NCBI RefSeq assembly: GCF_001424045.1
Contig: NZ_LMQB01000012.1
Span: 176,951 to 231,635, forward strand
Length of the DNA: 54,685 bases
Direction: 5' to 3'
Source of the DNA: Rhizobium sp. Leaf371
GTDB taxonomy: Bacteria > Pseudomonadota > Alphaproteobacteria > Rhizobiales > Rhizobiaceae
Below the pieces are notes generated by a model. That model was not told the DNA's origin. It saw only the letters and a program-made list of their open reading frames with translations, and did not search any database. Positions 38,274 through 47,186 of this stretch are shown piece after piece. How positions within the stretch are numbered: the first letter of the stretch is position 1; each line of letters starts with the position of its first letter. Made by a program: the position numbers and the translations under genes.

Positions 38274-40229
38274 ATGTCACTATTCCAGAATGCCAAGGTC
38301 GGAACCAAGCTGCTCGTCTCGTCGGGGATCGCCATCCTGCTGATCGCCGGAATGATCGCCAACCAGCAGATCAGCAGTCGTCAGGTCGACGAGGCAAACG
38401 CCGTCGTCGGACGCGAACAGACGATCCTCAACGGCGTCGTCAACGCAGAGCTCGCGCTCGCCCGGATGCGCTATGCCGCGACCCGCATGAACCTGGCACA
38501 GACCAAAGAGGATGCGGACACGGCCCTTGCGACGGTCAGATCGCACTTCGAAGCCGGCTGGAACGGTCTTGAGCAACCCATCGCGCTGGCGATGATCCCG
38601 GACGTGCTGGTTCAGATCCGGAACGGCCTGAAGGACTACACGGACACGTCGGAAAAACGGGCGGCCTTCGTCGTGGCCTCGTTCCAGAAAAAGGCGGACG
38701 GTCAGATCACGGCGGAGGAGCTGAGCCAGGCGCTCGTCGGGTCTGCCGCCGATAGCGGCAAGGTCGCCGACGCCACGGCGACCGCCATCGACACGGCGAA
38801 GAAGAACGCCACCCGCTTCACGGCCGGCGCGAAGGAAGCGCTCGGCGCCACGGTCGCACGGGCGGATTCGGTCGCGCTCGGCATCGGTCTTGCGATCGTG
38901 CTGGTTCTGGTTCTCTCCGCCTTCGTTCTGATCAAAAGTGTCGGTCAGCCCATTCGCGCCATGACGACGGCCATGCGAAAGCTCGCCGACGGCGATACGG
39001 ATATCGATCTCGCCCAGACGGGCAGGAAGGACGAGATCGGCGAGATGGCCGGTGCCGTCGAGGTGTTTCGCCAGGCGGCGATCAACAACAAGCGCCTCGA
39101 GCAGGAATCCGAAGCGGCCCGCATCCAGGCGGAACAGGATCGCCTTCGCATGACCACCGAAGCGGAAGCCGCTGCAAGGTCGCTCCTCCAGGACGCGACG
39201 TCGGGCCTCGCCACCGGTCTTCGCCGCCTTGCGTCGGGCGATCTCGGGTTCCAGCTCAACGAGGCCTTTTCGTCCGATTTCGAGGCTCTGCGTCACGATC
39301 TGAACGGGGCGATCGCACAGCTTGCCGAAACCATGCGGGCCGTGGCGGGTGCCAGCACCCAGATCGACACCGGCACGCGGGAGATCAGCGCCAGCACCGA
39401 GGATCTCTCCAAGCGGACCGAACAGCAGGCCGCATCGCTCGAAGAGACGGCCGCCGCGCTCGACGAGATCACCGTCAATGTCACCAACTCCTCCAAGCGC
39501 GCCGAGGAAGCCCGCAAGACGGCCCTGCTTGCCAACGAAAGCGCGGCGCAGTCCGGCGCGGTCGTTGCCAATGCGGTGGATGCCATGCAGAAGATCGAGC
39601 AGTCCTCCAATGAAATCTCCAACATCATCGGCGTCATCGACGAAATCGCCTTCCAGACCAATCTGCTGGCGCTGAATGCCGGCGTCGAGGCGGCCCGCGC
39701 GGGCGATGCCGGCAAGGGCTTTGCCGTCGTCGCGCAGGAGGTTCGCGAGCTGGCCCAGCGCTCGGCCAAGGCGGCCAAGGAGATCAAGGAGCTGATCCGC
39801 AATTCCTCGGTCGAGGTGCAGAACGGCGTCCGGCTGGTCAGCGAGACCGGCGATGCGCTGAAGACGATCGAAGGCTATATCGTCACCGTCAACCAGCACA
39901 TGGACGCCATCGCCACCTCCGCCCGCGAACAATCCGTCGGCCTTGCCGAGGTCAACACGGCCGTCAACCAGATGGACCAGGTGACCCAGCAGAATGCCGC
40001 CATGGTCGAGGAAAGCAATGCCGCCAGCGCCACGCTGGCCTCGGAAGCCCAACGCCTGCGCGAGCTGATTGCGCAGTTCCAGCTGGGCGGAGCGCCGCGC
40101 CAGAGCGCAGCCATGGCCGCAAGCCCGGCTCATCGCCCCGTCGCCTCGCCGGCGAAGCGACTGGCGGGCAAGGTCGCGAAGGCCTTCTCCGGCAATGCTG
40201 CGGTGAAGGAAAGCTGGGAGGAGTTCTGA
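38274..40229 (+). CDS. Methyl-accepting chemotaxis protein
   Basis: A 651-residue chemoreceptor. A first membrane helix at residues 12-32 (KLLVSSGIAILLIAGMIA), a periplasmic helical domain (about 35-190) and a second helix near 205-225 (LAIVLVLVLSAFVLI) are followed by HAMP (KSVGQPIRAMTTAMRKLAD) and a long cytoplasmic coiled coil. The signalling tip is intact: DEIAFQTNLLALNAGVEAAR, AGDAGKGFAVVAQEVRELAQ. The protein ends with SWEEF, matching the WxxF-type CheR-docking pentapeptide. A damaged cheW lies directly after it. The ATG at 38274 has ggagagg upstream. The ligand is not known. Confidence 0.95.
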   Translation: MSLFQNAKVGTKLLVSSGIAILLIAGMIANQQISSRQVDEANAVVGREQTILNGVVNAELALARMRYAATRMNLAQTKEDADTALATVRSHFEAGWNGLEQPIALAMIPDVLVQIRNGLKDYTDTSEKRAAFVVASFQKKADGQITAEELSQALVGSAADSGKVADATATAIDTAKKNATRFTAGAKEALGATVARADSVALGIGLAIVLVLVLSAFVLIKSVGQPIRAMTTAMRKLADGDTDIDLAQTGRKDEIGEMAGAVEVFRQAAINNKRLEQESEAARIQAEQDRLRMTTEAEAAARSLLQDATSGLATGLRRLASGDLGFQLNEAFSSDFEALRHDLNGAIAQLAETMRAVAGASTQIDTGTREISASTEDLSKRTEQQAASLEETAAALDEITVNVTNSSKRAEEARKTALLANESAAQSGAVVANAVDAMQKIEQSSNEISNIIGVIDEIAFQTNLLALNAGVEAARAGDAGKGFAVVAQEVRELAQRSAKAAKEIKELIRNSSVEVQNGVRLVSETGDALKTIEGYIVTVNQHMDAIATSAREQSVGLAEVNTAVNQMDQVTQQNAAMVEESNAASATLASEAQRLRELIAQFQLGGAPRQSAAMAASPAHRPVASPAKRLAGKVAKAFSGNAAVKESWEEF

Positions 40230-40727
40230 CGAGCGGTCCAAACCCGTCGACAGCCGGGACCGGCGGCACGCTCCAGATCGTCGCCTTCAGGCTGCACGGG
40301 CAGGCGTTCTGCCTCCACACGACGACCATCCGCGATAGTCGCGGATGGGGGCCGGCCACCCCGATCCCGTTTGCCCCGGCAGATGTGTCCGGCGTGATGA
40401 CCTGCGCGGCACGGTGATCCCGGTCATCGATCTGGCCACCAGGCTCGGCATGGCCACCCGGCCCGGCAGGAACAGCACGACGCCGACCCCGCGCAGCGCC
40501 ATCGTCGTGGCCGAGATCGACGACAGGACGATCGCCTCCTCGTCGACGGCGTCTCCGACATCCTCAAGGTCCCGGAAAGCCTGCTGCAGCCGGTCCCCGA
40601 GATCAGCATATCCCCCGGCAGGCACGATGCCGACGGCATCATCGCCCAACCGAAGGGAAGGATCTGTTGTCTCAGTCTGGAACGCATGTTCGAGACGGCG
40701 GAGACGATGCGGGCGGTGGCGGCGTAA
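40226..40727 (+). pseudogene. cheW: Broken cheW
   Basis: CheW-like sequence begins right at the chemoreceptor stop but is split over frames. Frame one has TLQIVAFRLHGQAFCLHTTT and GWGPATPIPFAPADVSGVM. A lesion of about one base near 40400-40405 is needed to continue as LRGTVIPVIDLATRLGMATR and AIVVAEIDDRTIA. A second one-base deletion (gccctcc to gcctcc) near 40528-40535 must be bridged to read LLVDGVSDILKVPESLLQPV, then SLERMFETAETMRAVAA. No ATG or GTG opens the frame; the first codon is CTG at 40226. Three lesions make a sequencing error less likely than decay. Intact CheW couples receptors to the CheA kinase. Confidence 0.85.
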
Positions 40728-40920
40728 AACCTCGGGCCCCGTCAACGCCGACGATATGGTTCTGCCGGACGCCGGTGGGGACCGACCGTCGGGCCTGCCG
40801 GACACCCGGCCCGGCGCGTCGTCGGCGCCTGCCAGCGGGCGAAGCGGTGGCGGAATGTCGTGTCATTCTCGGGACAAAGCCCCGCAATCCCGGGGGATGC
40901 CCCGTGTCGCGACGGCGCGT

Positions 40921-41220
40921 TTACGCGTCTTCGCCGGAGCGGTTGAGCAGGGCGTTGCGGACCACGCCGCAATCGCCGTTCTGGGTCGACAGCAACGTCA
41001 CCGGATCGACGAAGCCGGTGCTGACGCCGATGGCCTGGGCGGCGGCCCAGCCCCAGTTTTCCTGTGCCATCTGCAGCAGGCGAGGGCCTTCCGCCGCGAT
41101 GCAGGCGCGGCCGGCCTGGAGGAGGTCCGCCGAGGGCAGGCCTTGCAGGCGGTCCGTCAGATCCGCCTGCAGCGGCGTGACGACGAAAATGGCAAAGAGG
41201 GTGCTGATGAAGTCGGACAA
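40921..41220 (-). CDS. Hypothetical protein with N-terminal hydrophobic segment
   Basis: A 99-residue protein read from a TTG start at 41220 with an aggag ribosome site 7 bases upstream. It opens with a hydrophobic stretch (MSDFISTLFAIFVVTPLQAD) that may be a membrane anchor or signal peptide. The rest (RACIAAEGPRLLQMAQENWG, then WAAAQAIGVSTGFVDPVTLL) holds two cysteines (C in RACIA and in NGDCGVV). No family known to me. It is isolated between the broken cheW and a small basic protein. Confidence 0.6.
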   Translation of the reverse strand: MSDFISTLFAIFVVTPLQADLTDRLQGLPSADLLQAGRACIAAEGPRLLQMAQENWGWAAAQAIGVSTGFVDPVTLLSTQNGDCGVVRNALLNRSGEDA

Positions 41221-41431
41221 TCCTGGTCTCCTGTCTGGAGATCATAGATGGTTAGACATGACGCGGATACAAGGCACGGGCGTCCGATCGGCGCGCCGGT
41301 GGCCTCTCTGAGGGCCCATCTCGCCGGACGCGGCTCTGCCACCGCACGGACCGATCCGCGCGCATGTCCCGCGACGGGAAACGGGGAGGGCGCGGAGGGC
41401 GCCTGAAGGCCCGAGCCGGCGCGAAGCGGCG

Positions 41432-41650
41432 TCAGTCCTTCTTGCGGGATTTGGCGGCCTTCTTCACCGGCGCTTCGGGCGCGGGCTGGCTGGCTTCCTG
41501 CGCGATGCGGGCCTGCTTGAGGCGCTCGGTCTTGGCGCGGCGCTGGGCGGCCTCGACCTCGATGATGGAGCGGGAGGCCGAATCGGTCTGGGTCGCCTTG
41601 GCGTTGGCGGGACGGGCTTCGGTCTTGAACAGGCGATCGGCGGGAACCAA
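41432..41650 (-). CDS. Small basic conserved hypothetical protein
   Basis: A 72-residue protein from a TTG start with a very good ribosome site (aaaggag, 6 bases upstream). The N-terminal half (RLFKTEARPANAKATQTDSA) and IIEVEAAQRRAKTERLKQAR read like the short proteins found in many rhizobia, and the tail KKAAKSRKKD is strongly basic. It has no cysteines and looks helical and possibly disordered at the end. Function unknown. It may bind nucleic acid because of charge, but that is a guess. Confidence 0.75.
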   Translation of the reverse strand: MVPADRLFKTEARPANAKATQTDSASRSIIEVEAAQRRAKTERLKQARIAQEASQPAPEAPVKKAAKSRKKD

Positions 41651-41997
41651 GGCGTTCTCCTTTGAAAGGATCGGGGGGCGTCGAAGGCCGGTCGGCCACG
41701 ATCGCGCAGTCTGTCGTCGGTGTCGGGCGTGTCGTCGCGCCCCACAGCCGCCGCTCTCTCTGACGCGGCTGGCGGGGCGGCGGGTCGTGCGGGGCTTAAG
41801 GAAGCGGGTGCGCGTCTCTGCGGCAGGCGCGGCATCCGCAATGTTATGAGGAGCTTACCGCATTCCGGGCCAAACCGGAAGCGTCCGTCCCGACATACAC
41901 CCCGAGATACAGGATCGCCAGACAGCCTTGCCATAGGCCAGGCATCACGGCCGCGCATCAGGACCGCACAACCACGCCGGCAGACACCGAAAGGCAC
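41651..41997. other. Intergenic stretch upstream of the small basic gene
   Basis: Apart from the terminator described next and the ribosome site at its left end, I see no gene, RNA or repeat in this part of the 443 bp gap (41651-42093). Open frames here are shadows. Confidence 0.5.
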
Positions 41998-42023
41998 AAA
42001 AAAAGGCCGGGAAATTCCCGACC
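41998..42023 (-). terminator. Rho-independent terminator of the cold-shock gene
   Basis: On the minus strand the arm RC of 42016-42023 pairs with RC of 42005-42012 (8 bp with one G-U), with a 3-base loop, followed by seven T (A run 41998-42004). It lies 70 bp after the cold-shock gene stop. Confidence 0.85.
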
Positions 42024-42093
42024 TTCTCGATATCGTCTCGACGGTTTCTGCCAGTACATCCGTGGTCAGGCGCCGGAAACGAAATTCTGTGTC

Positions 42094-42303
42094 TTAGGCT
42101 GCGGACAGGTTGTCGGCAGCGCTCTTGCCGCTGCGACGGTCCTGAACGATTTCGAAGTTGACCTTCTGGCCTTCGTTCAGCGAACGCATGCCGGCGCGCT
42201 CAACGGCCGAGATGTGCACGAAAACGTCGCTTGCGCCGTTGTCCGGAGCGATGAAGCCGAAGCCCTTGGTTGCGTTGAAGAACTTTACGGTACCTGTTGC
42301 CAC
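42094..42303 (-). CDS. CspA-family cold-shock protein
   Basis: A 69-residue single cold-shock domain that binds single-stranded nucleic acid. The RNA-binding motifs are [18 protein letters not shown] (RNP1 KGFGFI) and DVFVHIS (RNP2). It is the usual length of the family. The GTG start at 42303 is chosen for the aagga ribosome site 8 bases upstream. A long untranslated leader (290 bp gap to the next gene) is typical of such genes. A Rho-independent terminator follows. Constitutive and stress-induced paralogues cannot be told apart. Confidence 0.97.
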   Translation of the reverse strand: MATGTVKFFNATKGFGFIAPDNGASDVFVHISAVERAGMRSLNEGQKVNFEIVQDRRSGKSAADNLSAA

Positions 42304-42596
42304 GACGTGATTCCTTTTCAATCGTGATGAAGTTTCGCTCGCAGTGTGCGGGCGGTGATAGATCGACGTTGAAAGAGAAGATTGAACGGCGCGTTGCGCG
42401 GGAGCAAAGCTCAAAATGCAAGATCGATAGACATGAGATAGACGATCCCCCCGACAATTGCAAGACGTCGGCAATAATTTGCGGAAGCGCCCGGCGACCC
42501 CGGCCAGCGACCCCCATGTGGCAACGTCTTGGAACCATGGGGAAAACCCGGGCAATGCCGGCCGCAAAGACTTTGATGCGACCCGCCAAGTCGCGC

Positions 42597-44189
42597 CTAG
42601 CGCTTCAAACTGCCGAGAATGCCGCGCACCAGCGCCCGGCCGAGCGAGGAGGCGACGGTTCGCGCCACCGTCTTCATGGCGGCCTCCACCACGGTTTCCC
42701 GCTGGTAGCCCGTGGCGCGCGGTCTGTCGGCCGTGCCCGCGCGCGTCGGCTTGGGGGCCGGTGCGGCATCGTCGCCGAAGCCCGGCAGCGTCCAGCGGCT
42801 GCCGCCTGTGGTGGATTCCTGCCCGTCAGACGTCTCCGCCTCGCGCGCAGCGTCCGCCTGCGCGGCCTTGGCGGCGCGGGCGGCGAGGATCTCGTAGGCT
42901 GATTCGCGATCGATATCCCGGTCGTAGAGGCCGGCAACCGGGCTCTGTGCCATCACCTGCGCCCGTTCCGCATCGGTGAGCGGGCCGACGCGGGCCGAAG
43001 GCGGGCGGACCAGCGTGCGCTCCACCATGGCGGGCGAGCCCTTGCCCTCCAGCGTCGAGACCAGCGCCTCGCCGGTCGAAAGCTGGGTGATCACCGCGGC
43101 GCAGTCGAAGGCCGGATTGGGGCGGAACGTGTCGGCGGCCGTCTTCACCGCCTTCTGCTCGCGCGGCGTATAGGCGCGCAGCGCATGCTGCACCCGGTTG
43201 CCGAGCTGCGCCAGCACGCTTTCCGGCACGTCGAGCGGGTTCTGCGTCACGAAATAGACGCCGACGCCCTTGGACCGGATCAGGCGGACCACCTGCTCGA
43301 TCCGCTCCAGAAGCACTTTTGGCGCGTCCTTGAACAAGAGGTGCGCCTCGTCGAAGAAGAACACCAGCCGCGGCTTGTCCGGGTCGCCCACTTCCGGCAG
43401 TTCCTCGAACAGCTCCGACAGCAGCCAGAGGAGAAAGGTGCCGTAGAGCCGCGGGTTCATCATCAGCTTGTCGGCAGCCAGCACGGAGATCGTGCCGCGC
43501 CCCTCGGGCGTCACCCGCATGATGTCGGTCACCTTCAGCGCCGGCTCGCCGAAGAATTGCTCGGCGCCCTGCTGCTCGAGAATGAGAAGCTCGCGCTGGA
43601 TCGAGCCGACGGAAGCCTTGGAGATCAGCCCGACGGTGGCCGAAAGCGCGCTCGCATTCTCGCTCATATAGGTCAGCAGCGCCCGCAGATCCTTGAGGTC
43701 GAGCAGCGGCAGGCCGCCTTCGTCGGCGATCTTGAAGGCGATGTTGAGCACGCCTTCCTGCGCGTCCGTCGCATTCATCAGGCGGGAGAGCAGCAGCGGC
43801 CCCATCTCCGACATGGTGGTGCGCACGCGGTGGCCCTTTTCGCCGTAGAGATCCCAGAAGATCACCGGATATTGGGTGAAGTCATAGGGATCGAGCCCGA
43901 TCTCGGCGGCGCGCTTGAGAAGGAAATCCTTCGGCTCGCCCCGGGCGGCGATGCCCGAAAGGTCGCCCTTGATGTCGGCGCAGAACACCGGCACGCCGGC
44001 GGCCGCAAAGCCTTCGGCCAGCACCTGCAGCGTCACGGTCTTGCCCGTGCCCGTCGCGCCCGTCACCAGCCCGTGGCGGTTGCCGTATTTGAGCGTGAGA
44101 TATTCGGGCTTGTTCAACGTGTCGTCCGGCTTGCGGCTCGTGCCGAGGTAGAGCATTCCGGGCTGCAGCAGTGCCATGTCGGGATCCAT
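42597..44189 (-). CDS. HerA-like (DUF853) ATPase
   Basis: A 530-residue ATPase of the HerA/DUF853 group. Walker A is [20 protein letters not shown], Walker B is [17 protein letters not shown], and the region [20 protein letters not shown] is typical. The C-terminal third is Ala/Glu-rich and ends [15 protein letters not shown]. In bacteria the family works with nucleases in DNA processing or is of unknown role; there is no nuclease gene beside it here. Two starts are possible (44189, MDPDMALL; 44177, MALLQPG), neither with a strong ribosome site. The gene is divergent from the DUF2267 gene. Confidence 0.9.
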   Translation of the reverse strand: MDPDMALLQPGMLYLGTSRKPDDTLNKPEYLTLKYGNRHGLVTGATGTGKTVTLQVLAEGFAAAGVPVFCADIKGDLSGIAARGEPKDFLLKRAAEIGLDPYDFTQYPVIFWDLYGEKGHRVRTTMSEMGPLLLSRLMNATDAQEGVLNIAFKIADEGGLPLLDLKDLRALLTYMSENASALSATVGLISKASVGSIQRELLILEQQGAEQFFGEPALKVTDIMRVTPEGRGTISVLAADKLMMNPRLYGTFLLWLLSELFEELPEVGDPDKPRLVFFFDEAHLLFKDAPKVLLERIEQVVRLIRSKGVGVYFVTQNPLDVPESVLAQLGNRVQHALRAYTPREQKAVKTAADTFRPNPAFDCAAVITQLSTGEALVSTLEGKGSPAMVERTLVRPPSARVGPLTDAERAQVMAQSPVAGLYDRDIDRESAYEILAARAAKAAQADAAREAETSDGQESTTGGSRWTLPGFGDDAAPAPKPTRAGTADRPRATGYQRETVVEAAMKTVARTVASSLGRALVRGILGSLKR

Positions 44190-44327
44190 TCGCTTGTTTG
44201 GCCGGGATACTATACGTTGTCCGCAAGCAGACAAGCACGCTGTTTGCCCGGTCCCGGATGCTCGCTTCGCGTCGGGCGAGGCATCCCGGAAAACCCCGCC
44301 GGACGGCTTGATTTCTCCGCCGGGATC

Positions 44328-44349
44328 TTTACGTAGACGTGAACGTAAA
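44328..44349. promoter_or_regulatory. Dyad symmetry upstream of the DUF2267 gene
   Basis: tttacgt (44328-44334) is the exact inverse of acgtaaa (44343-44349), separated by 8 bases that include another acgt. It lies 22 bp before the DUF2267 start, in its leader region. It could be an operator for that gene. No regulator can be named. Confidence 0.4.
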
Positions 44350-44371
44350 ATCTCTTGCCGAGGAGAAGAGC

Positions 44372-44758
44372 ATGAGCGAACTGGTCACCCGCGTATCCGA
44401 CAATGTCGGCATCGAGCCGGACAAGGCGGAAAAGGCGATCGGCATGATGCTGGGCTTCCTGCAGCGCGAAGCCGATGCCGGTCCCGTGGCCCGCATGATC
44501 GAGGCCGTGCCCGGCGCGCCGGAACTCGTCGCCCGCTTCAACGGCGAAGGCGCCAAGCCCGGTCTGCTCGGCAAGGTCATGGGCGCGGTCGGTGGCGGCG
44601 TCATGGCGCTCGGCCAGCAATTGATGGGCGAAGGCCTCTCCATGGGCGAGATCACCGGCCTCGCCAAGGAAATCCTCGCCTATGCCCGCGAGCACGCCGG
44701 CGACGAAACGGTCGATGCGGTCATCAACTCGGTCCCGGGCCTGCGCCAGTTCGTCTGA
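44372..44758 (+). CDS. DUF2267-like small protein
   Basis: A 128-residue protein, mostly helical. It begins MSELVTRVSDNVGIEPDKAE and continues AIGMMLGFLQREADAGPV with a glycine-rich middle (GLLGKVMGAVGGGVMALG). It is similar in type to DUF2267 or DUF2780-like stress proteins of rhizobia, without a known reaction. A longer frame from 44339 (GTG) exists, but an aggag ribosome site favours the ATG at 44372. No membrane segment of normal length is evident. Confidence 0.65.
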   Translation: MSELVTRVSDNVGIEPDKAEKAIGMMLGFLQREADAGPVARMIEAVPGAPELVARFNGEGAKPGLLGKVMGAVGGGVMALGQQLMGEGLSMGEITGLAKEILAYAREHAGDETVDAVINSVPGLRQFV

Positions 44759-44771
44759 GGCTCACGGCGTA

Positions 44772-44795
44772 GCCGCGGATCGAAAGACCCGCGGC
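44772..44795. terminator. GAAA-capped hairpin between convergent genes
   Basis: gccgcggatc (44772-44781) pairs with gacccgcggc (44786-44795) with a single A-C mismatch and a gaaa loop. No T-run follows on the plus side, so termination there is not proved. It is placed in the 58 bp between the convergent DUF2267-like and aldo/keto reductase genes. Confidence 0.4.
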
Positions 44796-44816
44796 GCCAT
44801 CTCTAGGGCCGCCCTT

Positions 44817-45653
44817 TTACGCCGCCTCGTCCCATTTCGGCGCGAGGTGGCCGGGGTTGACGATGCGGCCGTCGGGGCGGGCGAGGGCGTGGATGGCCTG
44901 CATCTCTTCGGGTGAAAGCACGAATTCGAAGATGCCGAGATTCTCGGTCAGCCGCGCTTCCGTCGAGGTCTTCGACAGCGCGACGACGCCGTCCTGCTGG
45001 ATCAGCCAGCGCAGCACGACCTGCGCCGCCGTCTTGCCGTGGCGGCTGCCGATGTCGTTGAGCACGGCGTCCTTCGGCACCTGCCCGTCGGCCATGGCGT
45101 AATAGGCGGTGATCGACTGTCCGAGGTCGCGCGCCGTCTCCAGCACCGTCCGTTGATCGATATAGGGATGATACTCGATCTGGTTGGTCGAGATCGGCGC
45201 ATCCGACAGGCGGCTCGCCGCGCGCATCGCCTCCGTGTTGAAATTGCTGATGCCGATATGCCGCGTCTTGCCGGCCTTCACGGCGGCGTTCAAGCCCTCG
45301 ATCTGCTCTTCGAGCGGCACGGTGCTTCCGCGCGGCCAGTGCAGGAGCAGCAGGTCGACATGGTCGGTCTTCAGCTTGCGCAGGCTCTCGTCCACCGATT
45401 GCGCGAAGCTCGACCGGGCGTAGCGCTCCGGCCAGACCTTGGTGGTCAGGAAGATCTCGTTGCGGGAGACGCCGGATTGCTGGATCGCCGTCCCCACCTC
45501 CGCCTCGTTGCCGTAGATCTGCGCCGTATCCACGTGGCGGAAACCGCGCTGGATGGCTTTCGGCACGATTTCGAGAACCTCGGGTCCGGGCATGCGGAAG
45601 GTTCCGAAGCCGAGAGCGGGGATCTCGGCACCATTGGCTTTGACATGTTGCAT
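44817..45653 (-). CDS. Aldo/keto reductase
   Basis: A 278-residue NADPH-dependent oxidoreductase with the TIM-barrel signatures. GFRHVDTAQIYGNEAEVG holds the catalytic Asp and Tyr, FLTTKVWPERY the lysine, and VDLLLLHWPRG the histidine; ISTNQIEYHPYIDQ and VVLRWLIQQDGVVAL are further conserved parts. This matches the DkgA/DkgB type that reduces small aldehydes and keto sugars. Start at 45653 has a gaggaa ribosome site. The exact substrate is not determinable. It stands alone, 190 bp from the MFS gene on the same strand. Confidence 0.95.
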   Translation of the reverse strand: MQHVKANGAEIPALGFGTFRMPGPEVLEIVPKAIQRGFRHVDTAQIYGNEAEVGTAIQQSGVSRNEIFLTTKVWPERYARSSFAQSVDESLRKLKTDHVDLLLLHWPRGSTVPLEEQIEGLNAAVKAGKTRHIGISNFNTEAMRAASRLSDAPISTNQIEYHPYIDQRTVLETARDLGQSITAYYAMADGQVPKDAVLNDIGSRHGKTAAQVVLRWLIQQDGVVALSKTSTEARLTENLGIFEFVLSPEEMQAIHALARPDGRIVNPGHLAPKWDEAA

Positions 45654-45846
45654 GACGATGTTTCCTCAGTCGAATGGCCCCGGCCATGGGTCGGCAGGGG
45701 CGGGAAGGGGCGGCACTGATCCTCCACAAGAGGATTCTGAAATGCCGGTAAGGGATTCTAGAAGCTGTTTTTCCGGCCCGCGAGCAAACACGCCGCACCG
45801 AAGAGACCGTAATGGTGCCGGGCTGCCGAAGGTTCCGCAAAACCGG

Positions 45847-47031
45847 TCAGGCGCAGACCGGGGGTGCGGCTGCCGGCCGGCGATCGAGATGGCCGCTGAC
45901 CAGCGTCAGCCCCAGCGCACCGAGCACGATCAGCGCGCCCACCCAGGGCGTGGCGCCGAGGCCGAGCGAGGAGGCGACGGTGAGGCCCCCGATCCAGGCG
46001 CCGGCGGCGATGCCGAGGTTGAAGGCGGCGATGTTGAGCGCCGAGGCGACATCGACGGCCGCCGGGCGATGCTGTTTTGCGAGTTCCACGACATAGAGTT
46101 GCAGGCCCGGCACCGTGGCGAAGGAGAGAAAGCCGAGCGCGGTCAGCGTGACGAGGGCGGGGATGGTGGCGCTCGCCGTAAAGGTGAGCAGGAAGAGAAC
46201 GAGCGCCTGCGCCGTGAACAGGGCGGCGAGCGCCCGCACCGGATTGCGGTTGGCGAGACGCCCGCCGACGAGGTTTCCGGCCGCGATCGCCAGCCCGTAG
46301 AGCACCAGCACGAGGCTGACGGCCGAGGCGGAGAGGCCGGTGATCTCTTCCAGAAGCGGCGCCAGATAGGTGAAGGTGACGAAGGTGCCGCCATAGCCGA
46401 GCGCGGTCATGCCGAAGACGAGGAGCAGGCGGCCGCTGCCGAGAACCTTGACCTGGTCGAAGAGCCGGGCGGGCGGGCTCGACGGCAGATCGGCCGGCAG
46501 CAGCAGCGCGATGGCGGCGAAGGCGACGGCACCGAGCCCGGCCACGGCGGCAAAAGTGGCCCGCCAGCCAAAGGTCTGGCCGATCAGCGTGCCGAGGGGA
46601 ACGCCGGTGACGATGGCGACCGTCAGGCCCATGAACATCATCGCAATGGCCGACGCCCGCCGGTTCTCGGGCACCAGCCCCGCGGCGATCGTCGCGCCGA
46701 CCGAGAAGAACACGCCATGGGCAAAGGCCGAGAGCACGCGGGCGACGAGCAGCAGACCATAGCCGGGCGAGAGTGCCGCGAGCGTATTGCCGAGGATGAA
46801 CAGCGCCATCAGCCCGAGAAGCAGCGGCTTGCGCGCGATGCGGCCCGTGAGCGCGGTGAGGATGGGGGCGCCGAAGGTGACGCCGAGCGCATAGATCGAC
46901 ACGATCAGGCCCGCCATCGGCAGCGTGATGTCGAGATCGCGGGCGACCGTCGGCAACAGGCCGACAATGACGAATTCGGTGGTTCCGATCGCATAGGCGG
47001 CGATCGTCAGAGCAAGCAGGGCAAGGGGCAT
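45847..47031 (-). CDS. MFS efflux transporter (AraJ/sugar efflux-like)
   Basis: A 394-residue membrane protein with about 12 helices and no signal peptide. It begins MPLALLALTIAAYAIGTTEF, the start of AraJ/YdhP-type efflux carriers. The loop after helix 2 holds the family motif GAPILTALTGRIARKPLLL. It probably exports a small compound using the proton gradient. It is divergent from a LysR regulator, which most likely controls it. The ATG at 47031 has a gagg site; the longer frame from 47148 would cover the intergenic region. Confidence 0.93.
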   Translation of the reverse strand: MPLALLALTIAAYAIGTTEFVIVGLLPTVARDLDITLPMAGLIVSIYALGVTFGAPILTALTGRIARKPLLLGLMALFILGNTLAALSPGYGLLLVARVLSAFAHGVFFSVGATIAAGLVPENRRASAIAMMFMGLTVAIVTGVPLGTLIGQTFGWRATFAAVAGLGAVAFAAIALLLPADLPSSPPARLFDQVKVLGSGRLLLVFGMTALGYGGTFVTFTYLAPLLEEITGLSASAVSLVLVLYGLAIAAGNLVGGRLANRNPVRALAALFTAQALVLFLLTFTASATIPALVTLTALGFLSFATVPGLQLYVVELAKQHRPAAVDVASALNIAAFNLGIAAGAWIGGLTVASSLGLGATPWVGALIVLGALGLTLVSGHLDRRPAAAPPVCA

Positions 47032-47131
47032 GGCAGCCTCCGGGATGGTCAAAAGGGTTGCGCGGCAGCCGCGTCGGGTTTGGCCGGTGCGGGGATGGGG
47101 GAGATATAGCCGGTGCCCGCTTGTGCGATAA

Positions 47132-47145
47132 TCCGGTATATCGGA
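47132..47145. promoter_or_regulatory. Short inverted repeat between MFS and LysR genes
   Basis: tccg (47132-47135) and cgga (47142-47145) flank gtatat. It lies in the 155 bp space between the divergent genes, the usual location of LysR binding sites, which are often T-N11-A dyads. The fit is loose (the dyad is 14 long), so this is only a candidate operator. Confidence 0.3.
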
Positions 47146-47186
47146 CAATCACCTGTGATTTCAGTTCATGAGAGGGGCGGACGAGA

